The notes under the pieces are model-generated. The model did no database searches. It saw only the letters and a list, made by a program, of their open reading frames with translations, and was not told where the DNA came from. Source: Paracoccaceae bacterium (GTDB lineage Bacteria > Pseudomonadota > Alphaproteobacteria > Rhodobacterales > Rhodobacteraceae). From it: a stretch of DNA of 27,408 bases. Positions 1 to 10,501 of this stretch are shown piece after piece. Both the position numbers and the translations under genes were made by a program. Each line of letters opens with the position of its first letter. Within the stretch, counting starts at the first letter, position 1. Location of the stretch: assembly GCA_007121115.1 (NCBI GenBank), contig SKMI01000168.1, positions 1 to 27,408 on the forward strand, in the 5' to 3' direction.

Positions 1-3949
<3,949 letters not shown>

Positions 3950-3981
3950 GCGCGTGGTCACCTTTCTGTTTTCGCGGGCGC

Positions 3982-4062
3982 GCCTGCCGCCGGGCCTCGG
4001 CAGGCACATGCCCTTTGCGAAACGGGGGGGCTCCATTCCTGCGATCCGTCCCACCGGATCGC
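3982..4062 (-). other. Two 8-bp hairpins in the rpoB leader
   Basis: Two perfect inverted repeats lie just upstream of rpoB. GCCTGCCG at 3982-3989 pairs with CGGCAGGC at 3998-4005 (8-nt loop). GCGATCCG at 4041-4048 pairs with CGGATCGC at 4055-4062 (6-nt loop). Neither is followed by a T-run on the minus strand, so they are not ordinary intrinsic terminators. With the larger repeat at 4083-4138 they make the rplL-rpoB gap strongly structured as RNA. A processing or attenuation role is inferred. Confidence 0.5.
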
Positions 4063-4082
4063 GCCCGAGCCCTCAACTGCCC

Positions 4083-4138
4083 CTGGACAGGGCTTGCGCA
4101 CCCCGGCTTTGCGCATGTAGCGCGCAAGCCCTGTCCAG
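4083..4138 (-). other. 17-bp perfect inverted repeat between rplL and rpoB
   Basis: CTGGACAGGGCTTGCGC at 4083-4099 is exactly complementary to 4122-4138, with a 22-nt loop. No U-tract follows on the minus strand, so a simple intrinsic terminator is unlikely. In E. coli the rplL-rpoB interval carries an attenuator and an RNase III cleavage site. A long perfect stem in the same place is consistent with an RNase III processing site that uncouples ribosomal-protein and polymerase mRNA. It could instead be a dispersed palindromic repeat that landed here. Confidence 0.6.
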
Positions 4139-4215
4139 AAACAGCTTTGGCCGGGCCCGGGAATCCCGGACCCAGCCATATCACTTGCGGCGGGCGCGCG
4201 CGGCACCCACGCCGA

Positions 4216-4596
4216 TCACTTCAGCTCGACCTTGGCGCCAGCCTCTTCAAGCTTCTTCTTCATTTCCTCGGCCTCGTCCTTGGACGCGCCTTCCTTGACG
4301 GCCTTGCCACCGGCTTCCACCAGGTCCTTGGCCTCTTTCAGGCCCAGGCCGGTGATGGCGCGGACTTCCTTGATGACGTTGATCTTCTTGTCGCCTGCGC
4401 TGACAAGGATCACGTCGAATTCGGTCTGCTCCTCGACCGGGGCGGCATCGCCACCGGCGGCGGGGCCCGCCATCATCACGGCGCCGCCAGCGGCAGGTTC
4501 GATGCCGTATTCGTCCTTCAGGATCGTTTTCAGTTCCTGGGCTTCGAGCAGCGTGAGGTTCACGATTTGCTCGGCAAGTGCTTTCAGATCAGCCAT
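4216..4596 (-). CDS. rplL: 50S ribosomal protein L7/L12
   Basis: This is the stalk protein of the large subunit; as dimers on L10 it recruits translational GTPases. The 126-residue product has the classic layout. An N-terminal dimerisation helix pair (MADLKALAEQIVNLTLLEAQ) is followed by an Ala/Gly/Pro hinge around residues 35-52 and the globular factor-binding domain ending KKLEEAGAKVELK. The motif KEVRAITGLGLKEAKDLVE is highly conserved in that domain. The length matches the family. It is 70 bp downstream of rplJ, consistent with rplJL co-expression; the ribosome binding site is weak (GGAAC before the ATG). The 266 bp to rpoB contain strong hairpins, a plausible place to set the L7/L12 to RNA polymerase ratio. 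Confidence 0.98.
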   Translation of the reverse strand: MADLKALAEQIVNLTLLEAQELKTILKDEYGIEPAAGGAVMMAGPAAGGDAAPVEEQTEFDVILVSAGDKKINVIKEVRAITGLGLKEAKDLVEAGGKAVKEGASKDEAEEMKKKLEEAGAKVELK

Positions 4597-4666
4597 TTTT
4601 CAGTTCCATTCTGTCAGGTTGTGTTTCCGGCGCGGGCGCAATCACTCCACGCAGGTCAGACATTGC

Positions 4667-5182
4667 TCAAGCGGCTTCCCGCTCCTCCAGTGTGGAGAGG
4701 ATGCCCGCGATGTTCGAAGCAGGTGCGCCAATGGCGCCGGCGATGTTGGAGGCCGGGGCCCCGATGCAACCCACGATGGAAGCGATAAGCTCCTCGCGCG
4801 ATGGCATCGCGGCCACGGCCGACACACCGGCCGGATCCAGCGCCGTGCTGCCCATTGCCCCGCCCAGGATCTCGAATTTCTTGTTGTCCTTGGCGAAGTC
4901 CTCGGCCACCTTTGCTGCCGCAACGGGGTCCTCGGAATAGGTCAGCACGGTCATACCCGTCAGAAGGGAGCCGATGCTTTCGCAGGGCTTTCCTTCAAGG
5001 GCGATCTTGGCGAGCCTGTTCTTGGCAACGCGCACGGACCCGCCAGCTTCGCGCATCCGCGCACGCAGGCCCTGCATCTCGGCAACCGTCATGCCTGTGT
5101 AGTGGGCAACCACCACCACGCCAGAGCTTTCGAAGATCTGGCCGAGTTCCTCGACCACTTTCTCTTTCTGGGCTCTATCCAC
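4667..5182 (-). CDS. rplJ: 50S ribosomal protein L10
   Basis: L10 anchors L7/L12 dimers to the 23S rRNA GTPase centre and, in other bacteria, autoregulates rplJL by binding its own leader. The 171-residue product begins MDRAQKEKVVEELGQIF and has the typical core VVVAHYTGMTVAEMQGLRARMREAG with RVAKNRLAKIA. The start is GTG at 5182, chosen because GGAG lies about 8 nt upstream and the N-terminus aligns with the family. Near the C-terminus the segment IGAPASNIAG occurs twice in tandem (encoded at about 4690-4755), lengthening the region that leads into the L7/L12-binding helix. A 376-bp gap with RNA-like hairpins separates it from rplA. Confidence 0.98.
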   Translation of the reverse strand: MDRAQKEKVVEELGQIFESSGVVVVAHYTGMTVAEMQGLRARMREAGGSVRVAKNRLAKIALEGKPCESIGSLLTGMTVLTYSEDPVAAAKVAEDFAKDNKKFEILGGAMGSTALDPAGVSAVAAMPSREELIASIVGCIGAPASNIAGAIGAPASNIAGILSTLEEREAA

Positions 5183-5530
5183 GGTTCACTCCAAGTTTGG
5201 GGTCTCCCCCGGCTCGTTTCCGCCCCCCAATCAGGGGGCGATCGGGTCCGAATCGGGGCCGAGGTCAAGACCGCCCGAAGAAACCCCCGGGGGAATGGAA
5301 TCTCGCATCCCGTCTCAGGCAGGAAATTAAGCGCCGGGCCAATCCCGGTGCACCCACCGTCTCGGACGAAGCTGCGGGCTGACCGAAATCAACCCGCAGG
5401 CGACGAGGCCTTAGTCGGTTTGCCCCGATGGAGCAACCCCCCGGCCGCGTCTTTTGCACCCGCTGACCATCACAGGACAGTCAGCGGGCGATTTCGCTGT
5501 CAAGCTGCCCGCGGTGCAGGCGGCAATCGG
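5183..5530 (-). promoter_or_regulatory. Structured rplJ leader region (candidate L10 leader)
   Basis: This is the longest gene-free stretch in the ribosomal cluster. On the minus strand it contains several stems. CTGCGGGTTGA pairs with TCAGCCCGCAG (5389-5399 with 5372-5382): 11 bp including one G-U, with a 6-nt loop. CCCGCTGAC pairs with GTCAGCGGG (5480-5488 with 5459-5467). CGCCCCC pairs with GGGGGCG (5234-5240 with 5221-5227). The G-U in the first stem would be an A-C mismatch if the plus strand were transcribed, so structure favours a minus-strand RNA. L10 autoregulation through an upstream leader is established in other bacteria; that this is such a leader is inferred. A promoter could also be present, but I cannot pick one. 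Confidence 0.55.
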
Positions 5531-5570
5531 CTCAGTTCACCGGTCTCAGTTCCCGGTCTCAGTTTCCGGT
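5531..5570. repeat. Three tandem 13-14 bp units across the rplA stop codon
   Basis: Three near-identical units follow each other directly: CTCAGTTCACCGGT (5531-5544), CTCAGTTCCCGGT (5545-5557) and CTCAGTTTCCGGT (5558-5570). The last contains the rplA stop codon (read TGA on the minus strand), so the end of the gene has been copied twice into the 3' untranslated region. Confidence 0.75.
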
Positions 5571-6257
5571 GGCCGAGGCCAGATCGACACTGACCCCCGG
5601 GCCCATGGTCGAGCTGAGCGAGACCTTGCGCATGTAGGCACCCTTGGCGCCCGTCGGCTTGGCCTTGGCCACCGCATCGACAAGGGCGCGGATGTTCTCG
5701 GCCAGCTTGTCGGCCTCGAAGGACACCTTGCCGACACCGGCATGGATGACCCCGGCGCGTTCCACCTTGAACTGCACCTGCCCGCCCTTGGCGCTTTCCA
5801 CCGCCGCGGCCACGTCCATGGTCACGGTGCCGACCTTGGGGTTGGGCATCAGGTTGCGGGGGCCCAGGATCTTGCCCAGACGCCCCACCACCGGCATCAT
5901 GTCCGGCGTGGCGATGCAGCGGTCGAAGTCGATCTTGCCGCCCTGGATTTCCTGCATCAGGTCCTCGGCGCCGACGATATCGGCCCCGGCTTCCTTTGCT
6001 TCGTCGGCCTTGGGGCCGCGGGCAAAGACCGCCACGCGCACCGTCTTGCCGGTGCCGTTGGGCAGGGTGACCACCCCGCGCACCATCTGGTCGGCGTGGC
6101 GCGGGTCAACGCCCAGATTCATCGCCACCTCGACGGTTTCGTCGAACTTGGCGCTGGCATTGGCCTTGACCAGCGCCACCGCTTCCTCGACCGAGAGGTT
6201 TTCCTTGTCGGCAAAGGCTTCACGCGCCGCGCGCAGTCGTTTTCCGTGCTTGGCCAT
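5559..6257 (-). CDS. rplA: 50S ribosomal protein L1
   Basis: L1 forms the mobile stalk at the ribosomal E site and in other bacteria represses its own operon. The 232-residue product begins MAKHGKRLRAAREAF and contains the family signatures LGVDPRHADQMVRGVVTLPNGTG cut into VDPRHADQMVRG and LPNGTGKTVRVAVF, plus MPNPKVGTVT and FKVERAGVIHAGVGK. The ATG at 6257 is preceded by AAAGGG about 7 nt upstream. Only 3 bp separate it from the rplK stop, so the two are almost certainly translationally coupled. The stop codon sits inside a tandem repeat. Confidence 0.98.
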   Translation of the reverse strand: MAKHGKRLRAAREAFADKENLSVEEAVALVKANASAKFDETVEVAMNLGVDPRHADQMVRGVVTLPNGTGKTVRVAVFARGPKADEAKEAGADIVGAEDLMQEIQGGKIDFDRCIATPDMMPVVGRLGKILGPRNLMPNPKVGTVTMDVAAAVESAKGGQVQFKVERAGVIHAGVGKVSFEADKLAENIRALVDAVAKAKPTGAKGAYMRKVSLSSTMGPGVSVDLASATGN

Positions 6258-6260
6258 GAC

Positions 6261-6689
6261 TTACCCTTTCACCTCGATACCCATCGACTTGGCCGAGCCA
6301 AGGATGATCTGCATCGCGTCTTCGATGGTGTTCGCGTTGAGGTCCTTCATCTTGGCCTCGGCGATTTCGCGCAACTGCTTGGCGGTCACCGACCCGGCGG
6401 TGGCCCGGCCCGGGGTCTTGGAGCCCGAATTCAGCTTGGCCGCCTTCTTCAGGAAATGCGACGCCGGGGGCGTCTTGATATCCATGGTGAAGGACTTGTC
6501 CTGGTAGTAGGTGATGATGGTGGGGCAGGGCGCGCCCGGCTCCATCTCCTGCGTCCGCGCGTTGAAGTCCTTGCAGAACTGCATGATGTTGATGCCGCGC
6601 TGACCCAGCGCGGGGCCGACGGGGGGCGAAGGGTTTGCCTTGCCCGCGGGCACTTGCAGCTTCAGCTGCCCGATCACTTTCTTGGCCAT
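6261..6689 (-). CDS. rplK: 50S ribosomal protein L11
   Basis: L11 binds the GTPase-associated rRNA with the L10/L12 stalk and is needed for RelA-type sensing. The 142-residue product starts MAKKVIGQLKLQVPAGKANP and has the conserved PPVGPALGQRGINIMQFCKDFNA segment (here PPVGPALGQRGINIM then FCKDFNART). The C-terminal rRNA-binding domain ends with AMQIILGSAKSMGIEVKG. Full length for the family. The ribosome binding site AAGGAG is about 8 nt before the ATG. A 109-bp gap follows nusG; I see no convincing promoter in it. Confidence 0.98.
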   Translation of the reverse strand: MAKKVIGQLKLQVPAGKANPSPPVGPALGQRGINIMQFCKDFNARTQEMEPGAPCPTIITYYQDKSFTMDIKTPPASHFLKKAAKLNSGSKTPGRATAGSVTAKQLREIAEAKMKDLNANTIEDAMQIILGSAKSMGIEVKG

Positions 6690-6798
6690 GCGGCCTCTCC
6701 TTCTTCTCTACCTCGGCCGCGCCACGCGAGGCGGGCCGTCTGCGGTTGATGTGGTCCGGGCTCCCGGGGCGCGCCCCTCACCCTCCCACAGCGATCAC

Positions 6799-7332
6799 TC
6801 AGGCGCCCTTGGACACCTGCGTGAATTCCAGTTCGACCGGGGTGGCCCGACCAAAGATCGACACCATGACCTTCAGGCGGTTGTTGCCCTCGTCCACTTC
6901 CTCGACCATGCCCGAGAAGCCCTCGAACGGGCCATCGGCGACCTGCACCTGTTCGCCGATCTCGAAGCGGATCAGCGAACGCGGCGCGGCCTCGCCTTCC
7001 TCGACCCGGTTCAGGATCGCGTTCACCTCGTCATCGCGCATGGGCATGGGCTTGCCCTGCTGGCCCAGAAAGCCGGTCACGCGGTTGATCGAGTTGATCA
7101 GGTGGTAGCCCTTGGGCGACATCTCCATGCGCACCAGCACATAGCCGGGCATGAAGCGGCGCTCGGACGTGACCTTCTTGCCGCGCCGCACCTCGATCAC
7201 TTCTTCGGTGGGGACCAGCACTTCCTCGATCTCGTCCTCGAGGCCGTTTTCCTCGACCGCCGTGCGGATGGCCTCGGCGACCTTCTTCTCGAAGTTCGAC
7301 AGCACGCTCACCGAATACCAGCGCTTGGACAT
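6799..7332 (-). CDS. nusG: Transcription termination/antitermination factor NusG
   Basis: NusG bridges RNA polymerase with Rho or ribosomal protein S10. The start at 7332 gives 177 residues beginning MSKRWYSVSVLSNFEKKVAE, the usual NGN-domain start. The frame is open farther upstream, but that extension is Arg/Pro-rich and unlike the family, while AAAAGGA lies about 12 nt before 7332. The NGN domain includes PGYVLVRMEMS and the C-terminal KOW domain includes GEQVQVADGPFEGFSG. It is separated from secE by 210 bp that contain a terminator-like hairpin, so it may be partly uncoupled from secE expression. Confidence 0.97.
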   Translation of the reverse strand: MSKRWYSVSVLSNFEKKVAEAIRTAVEENGLEDEIEEVLVPTEEVIEVRRGKKVTSERRFMPGYVLVRMEMSPKGYHLINSINRVTGFLGQQGKPMPMRDDEVNAILNRVEEGEAAPRSLIRFEIGEQVQVADGPFEGFSGMVEEVDEGNNRLKVMVSIFGRATPVELEFTQVSKGA

Positions 7333-7438
7333 TCCGTTGTCATCCTTTTCTGCCGGAGCTTCCGCGCGCTCCGAACCCCGTCGCCATGGCGGTGGTTTCA
7401 TGCGCCGGAGCAACGCGGGTTTTCCCTGTTGCCTGCGA

Positions 7439-7468
7439 CAAACAAAACAGCGCACCGAATCGGTGCGC
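7439..7468 (-). terminator. Terminator-like hairpin between secE and nusG
   Basis: On the minus strand GCGCACCG pairs with CGGTGCGC (7468-7461 with 7457-7450, 3-nt loop) and is followed at once by TGTTTTGTTTG (7449-7439). A GC stem plus a U-rich tail is the form of an intrinsic terminator. It lies inside what is normally one secE-nusG transcription unit, so partial termination (attenuation) is the likely role; this is inferred. Confidence 0.65.
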
Positions 7469-7542
7469 AGCCTGACCGCCTGTTTGCGGATCGCTTACAG
7501 GGACCGCCCCGGCATTTCAAGCCCGGCACGCATGGGCCACGT

Positions 7543-7737
7543 TCAGAACAGCCCCAGAAGCCCCGACAGCCCGGTCCGGATCAGCAGATCGACCAGAAAG
7601 AAGAACACCGCCGTCAGCGTGGCAAAGGCGAACACCATCACCGTGGTCACGAGCGTTTCGCGGCGGGTCGGCCAGACGACCTTGGAGGTCTCGGCGCGCA
7701 CCTGCTGCATGAACTGAAGGGGGTTGGTTCTGGCCAT
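7543..7737 (-). CDS. secE: Preprotein translocase subunit SecE
   Basis: SecE stabilises SecY in the inner-membrane translocon. The 64-residue protein has the single-helix form typical of alphaproteobacteria. An amphipathic N-terminus (MARTNPLQFMQQVRAE) leads into the family signature KVVWPTRRETLVTT and then one membrane helix at about residues 31-54. The ATG at 7737 has a poor ribosome binding site, but the whole conserved region is included. A good promoter match lies about 30-58 bp upstream. In many related genomes a tRNA-Trp gene precedes secE; I see none here, and the next gene upstream is divergent. Confidence 0.95.
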   Translation of the reverse strand: MARTNPLQFMQQVRAETSKVVWPTRRETLVTTVMVFAFATLTAVFFFLVDLLIRTGLSGLLGLF

Positions 7738-7766
7738 GTCCTGATCCGGTCGCTTGCGATGCGGCT

Positions 7767-7795
7767 CAGATACGCGTGCCGCGCGCCGGTTTCAA
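7767..7795 (-). promoter_or_regulatory. Candidate sigma-70 promoter for secE
   Basis: On the minus strand TTGAAA (7795-7790) and TATCTG (7772-7767) are separated by exactly 17 bp. Transcription would start near 7760, giving a leader of about 23 nt before the secE ATG. It faces away from the divergent ATP-grasp gene. Confidence 0.5.
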
Positions 7796-7965
7796 GCCCC
7801 GGCAGTTCGGGGTGTCGCTGGGACTGTGACACCGGCGCCAGAACGCCCGGCGCATATGCTGCTGTTGCGCCCGGTGTGGCGGCCTGACATATGCTCTCGG
7901 AACCTCGCACCGAGAAGCCAGCCAGAAGTCGGCGCCACGGCGCTGACATCGCAGAGGGCTCACCC

Positions 7966-8967
7966 ATGGACGTGTCCCAGCCACTCGACCGCGAAACCCG
8001 CAGACTGTTCCGCTATGTCAATGCATGGGCGCGGCTGGCGCATCCGCGGCTTTACCTGTGGATTGTCGGCAAGCCGCGCAGCTTCGGGCCCTATCCGTCG
8101 GTTGCACTGCCGCGCACGCTGAACGCCAAGTTCACATGGCGCAAGATCTTCGACCATGACCCCCGCTTCAAGGTGATCAGCGACAAGTTGGCGGTGCGCG
8201 ATTTCTGCGCCGACATCCGCCCCGACCTGCGCGCGCCGGAGGTGCTGTGGTCCGGCACCGATCCGGGTGATATCCCCGATGCGGTGCTGAATGGTGACGT
8301 GGTGGTCAAGACCAACCACACCCAGGGGGCGAATATCTTCGTCACCGGCGGCAATTACGACCGCGCCGCGATCGAACGGGGCATGCGCCATTCGCTGTCC
8401 AAGGGATACGGGTTCCACAAGCATGAATGGGGATACTTCGGCATCCCGCGCCGCGTCTTTGTCGAACGGATGGTCCCCGGCGGGCCGTGCTTGGAAGAGG
8501 TGAAATTCTATACCTTCGGCCGCCGAGTCGAACTGGTCTTTCGCACCGCCGACCGGCAGGGGAACGCCCGTGGCCAGTTTCTGGTGCCCGATGCTGCCGG
8601 CACGTTCACCCTTTCGGAGATCGTGCCAAGAGTGATCGGCAAGCGGAGTGACTGGCCGCGGCCTGCGAATTGGGAGTATCTTCTGGATGTGGCAAGGGAT
8701 ATCGGTGAGCACTTCGATCACATGCGTGTGGACATTCTGTCAAACGGGACCGAGGCGTGGTTGAGCGAACTGACCGTCTACGATCAGGGCGGCTACAATA
8801 TCCACTTCGGGCAGAACCCCGATATCCAGATCAATCGCGCATGGGACATCCGTAACACCTGGTTCATGATGACGCCACAGCCCGGCTGGCGTGGTGAATA
8901 CGCCGAGGCCCTGCGCCGGGTGCTGGACGCCGAGGCGGACGCCGCACCGCCGCTCCCGCCCGCCTGA
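7966..8967 (+). CDS. TupA-like ATP-grasp domain protein
   Basis: A 333-residue soluble protein resembling the TupA-like ATP-grasp family. Members are annotated around cell-surface peptide or polysaccharide synthesis and presumably form an amide bond using ATP. Visible features: KFTWRKIFDHDPRFKVISDK (residues 55-74), the nucleotide-binding segment VVVKTNHTQGANIFV (112-126), FVERMVPG (165-172), and C-terminal MRVDILSN and SELTVYDQGG (253-276), which resemble the metal and ATP ligands of the fold. ATG 7966 is chosen because AGAGGG sits 7 nt before it; an upstream ATG at 7891 has no such site. It is divergent from secE and on the same island as an amidoligase gene. The substrate is unknown. Confidence 0.8.
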   Translation: MDVSQPLDRETRRLFRYVNAWARLAHPRLYLWIVGKPRSFGPYPSVALPRTLNAKFTWRKIFDHDPRFKVISDKLAVRDFCADIRPDLRAPEVLWSGTDPGDIPDAVLNGDVVVKTNHTQGANIFVTGGNYDRAAIERGMRHSLSKGYGFHKHEWGYFGIPRRVFVERMVPGGPCLEEVKFYTFGRRVELVFRTADRQGNARGQFLVPDAAGTFTLSEIVPRVIGKRSDWPRPANWEYLLDVARDIGEHFDHMRVDILSNGTEAWLSELTVYDQGGYNIHFGQNPDIQINRAWDIRNTWFMMTPQPGWRGEYAEALRRVLDAEADAAPPLPPA

Positions 8968-9029
8968 ATCGCTGGCATTTGGTGGAAACGGTTGCGCTGC
9001 AAGGGGGAGGCCCGCGCGGACGCGCCAGC

Positions 9030-9065
9030 GGGGCGGCTTGCGACGGGGTGGCTTGCCACGGGGCG
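9030..9065. repeat. 15-bp tandem repeat, about 2.4 copies
   Basis: GGGGCGGCTTGCGAC (9030-9044) is followed by GGGGTGGCTTGCCAC (9045-9059) and a partial third copy starting GGGGCG. It lies between the ATP-grasp gene and the small membrane ORF, upstream of that ORF's more likely start. Confidence 0.7.
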
Positions 9066-9120
9066 CCGGTGCCGCATCCTTGATCTGCCCCGAAAGGCCG
9101 CGCCGGTTCGGGCCGATCCG

Positions 9121-9426
9121 GTGCGCTGTCAGCCAATTCGCCACGGTGGGCACCATGCGCCGCGCTCTCCGCCTGTCCTGCTGCTTGCATGGGTGGTGCT
9201 GGCCAGCCTTGCGCTTGGCCGCTGGTGGATGCTCCGGCCCGAGAGCTTTCCGATCCTGCCCGATACCCTTTGGCAGCGTGTCATGGAACGGTTCAATCCT
9301 CGCTGCTGCGAAGCGGTTGCCGATGTCGAGGCGCTGGTGGTGCTGGCCACGGCCCTGGCGGTCGTGCTGGCTGTGACGGGGATTGGCTGGCTGATCTGGC
9401 GCCGGCTCCGGCTCGCCCGGGCGTGA
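9121..9426 (+). CDS. Possible small two-helix membrane protein
   Basis: I do not recognise a family. From a GTG at 9121 the frame gives 101 residues with two clear hydrophobic segments: about 19-38 (VLLLAWVVLASLALGRWW) and about 71-93 (ALVVLATALAVVLAVTGIGW). They are joined by a polar loop containing PRCCEA and closed by a basic tail RRLRLARA, which suggests an inner-membrane hairpin protein. The frame also extends upstream to a TTG at 8992 but that part is Arg/Gly-rich and contains a DNA tandem repeat, so I do not favour it. No strong ribosome binding site is seen before either start. It is codirectional with the ATP-grasp gene and converges on the amidoligase gene. A chance frame in GC-rich DNA is possible. 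Confidence 0.45.
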   Translation: MRCQPIRHGGHHAPRSPPVLLLAWVVLASLALGRWWMLRPESFPILPDTLWQRVMERFNPRCCEAVADVEALVVLATALAVVLAVTGIGWLIWRRLRLARA

Positions 9427-9444
9427 CCGCACCACCCCGGCACG

Positions 9445-9461
9445 GGCCCGCGTTCCGGGCC
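9445..9461. other. Hairpin between convergent genes
   Basis: GGCCCG (9445-9450) pairs with CGGGCC (9456-9461) around a 5-nt loop in the 38-bp gap between the small membrane ORF and the amidoligase gene. Position fits a shared transcription end, but there is no T-run on either strand. Confidence 0.3.
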
Positions 9462-9464
9462 GCG

Positions 9465-10484
9465 TCAGTCGCTGCCGCGGGCCGGGGTGCGCTGGTCCAG
9501 CCCCATGCGCGCCGGGATGGACGAGGCGGCGAGCAACGCCTCGACCCGCGCGGCCCAGTCGGCGCCGGGGCCCGGCAGCGGCCCCTGATGCACCGGCCAC
9601 TCCCCGGCCAGCGCTTCCAGCAGATCGGAGTCGGTCGCCACATGCTCGATCAGCACCCAGCGGTTCCACTCATAGGCCAGCGACCAGTCGGGCGCGCCCA
9701 TGCGGGCTTCGGGCAGGCGGTAGTGGAACGCCGGGCGCCCGCCCTTCAGGTGATCCTCGGGGACGCCGGACAGGGCCTCGGGGCACAGGTGCTGGAGCGC
9801 TGGCAGCAGGTCCAGACCGAAATTGCGCGACGGCGCATGCGCGACCATCGCCCGGGCCAGGTCGGCCGCGCTCCAGCCTTCGGCCCGGGCCAGTTCCGCA
9901 ACCAGCGCCTGCGGGAATGGCGCCACAAAGGGCAGGACGCGCCGCGCCGGGTCCAGCGGATCGGCCCGCCGCATCCAGTCCTCGCACAGTGCATAGGCGC
10001 GTGCCGTGGCGATCAGTGCGGCGCCGTCATCATCGGGCAGTTCGATGTTGAAATGGACGCCGAAGCCATAGGCCAGCTTTTCCTTCGTGCCCAGCGCGCC
10101 GGATGCCACCAGGGCCTGAAGCAGGTTTTCCATGCGTGGCAGGTCAGCGCGGGACAGGGGCTCGGTGATGATTTCGACCGGGATCAGATCGCCCAGCATG
10201 GTTGCGGCCAGGTCTTCGGCCCATTGCCGCTTGAGCGCGATATCCAGTTCCACCCGGATATCGCCGAGCGTGCTGCCCCGGACATGGATTTCGCGAGGTT
10301 CGTCCGTGCCCGGCCCGTCAAGCCGCCCGCCGCAGGTATTGGCGATAACCTCCGCCGCCTCGGCCACGCCCAGCCCGGCGAACTCGACCTCGACCCCGAC
10401 GCGGCGATCCGCGCTCGGCGCCGCGCCGTGGTCGGGCAGGGGCAGGAAGCCGTCCGGCGGCAGGCAGGCGTGCAATGCGGGCAT
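9465..10484 (-). CDS. Putative amidoligase enzyme
   Basis: This 339-residue protein resembles the putative amidoligase family related to glutamine synthetase and gamma-glutamyl-cysteine ligase, which is expected to join a carboxylate and an amine at the expense of ATP. Diagnostic segments are RVGVEVEFAGL (residues 28-38, with acidic metal-ligand candidates E32 and E34), DIRVELD (75-81), VEIITEPL (103-110) and YGFGVHFNIEL (139-149). These correspond to the GVEIE, E(I/L)xSP and GxHxHxx blocks of the fold. The ATG at 10484 has GGAGG 5 nt upstream. It is 17 bp downstream of the cyclotransferase-like gene, so they form an operon. The pairing of a gamma-glutamyl-bond-forming enzyme with a cyclotransferase suggests synthesis and turnover of a gamma-glutamyl compound. 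The substrate is unknown. Confidence 0.8.
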   Translation of the reverse strand: MPALHACLPPDGFLPLPDHGAAPSADRRVGVEVEFAGLGVAEAAEVIANTCGGRLDGPGTDEPREIHVRGSTLGDIRVELDIALKRQWAEDLAATMLGDLIPVEIITEPLSRADLPRMENLLQALVASGALGTKEKLAYGFGVHFNIELPDDDGAALIATARAYALCEDWMRRADPLDPARRVLPFVAPFPQALVAELARAEGWSAADLARAMVAHAPSRNFGLDLLPALQHLCPEALSGVPEDHLKGGRPAFHYRLPEARMGAPDWSLAYEWNRWVLIEHVATDSDLLEALAGEWPVHQGPLPGPGADWAARVEALLAASSIPARMGLDQRTPARGSD

Positions 10485-10501
10485 CCGGGCCTCCGGTCGG
10501 T

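Noticed and set aside
7865..7893. Possible promoter TTGCGC-17-CATATG for the ATP-grasp gene
   Set aside because: Spacing is right but both hexamers are poor; it cannot be told from chance in this GC-rich gap.
8740..9669. A 309-codon minus-strand frame across the ATP-grasp to amidoligase gap
   Set aside because: Arg/Gly/Pro-rich product overlapping the ends of two well supported genes; no ribosome binding site or motif.
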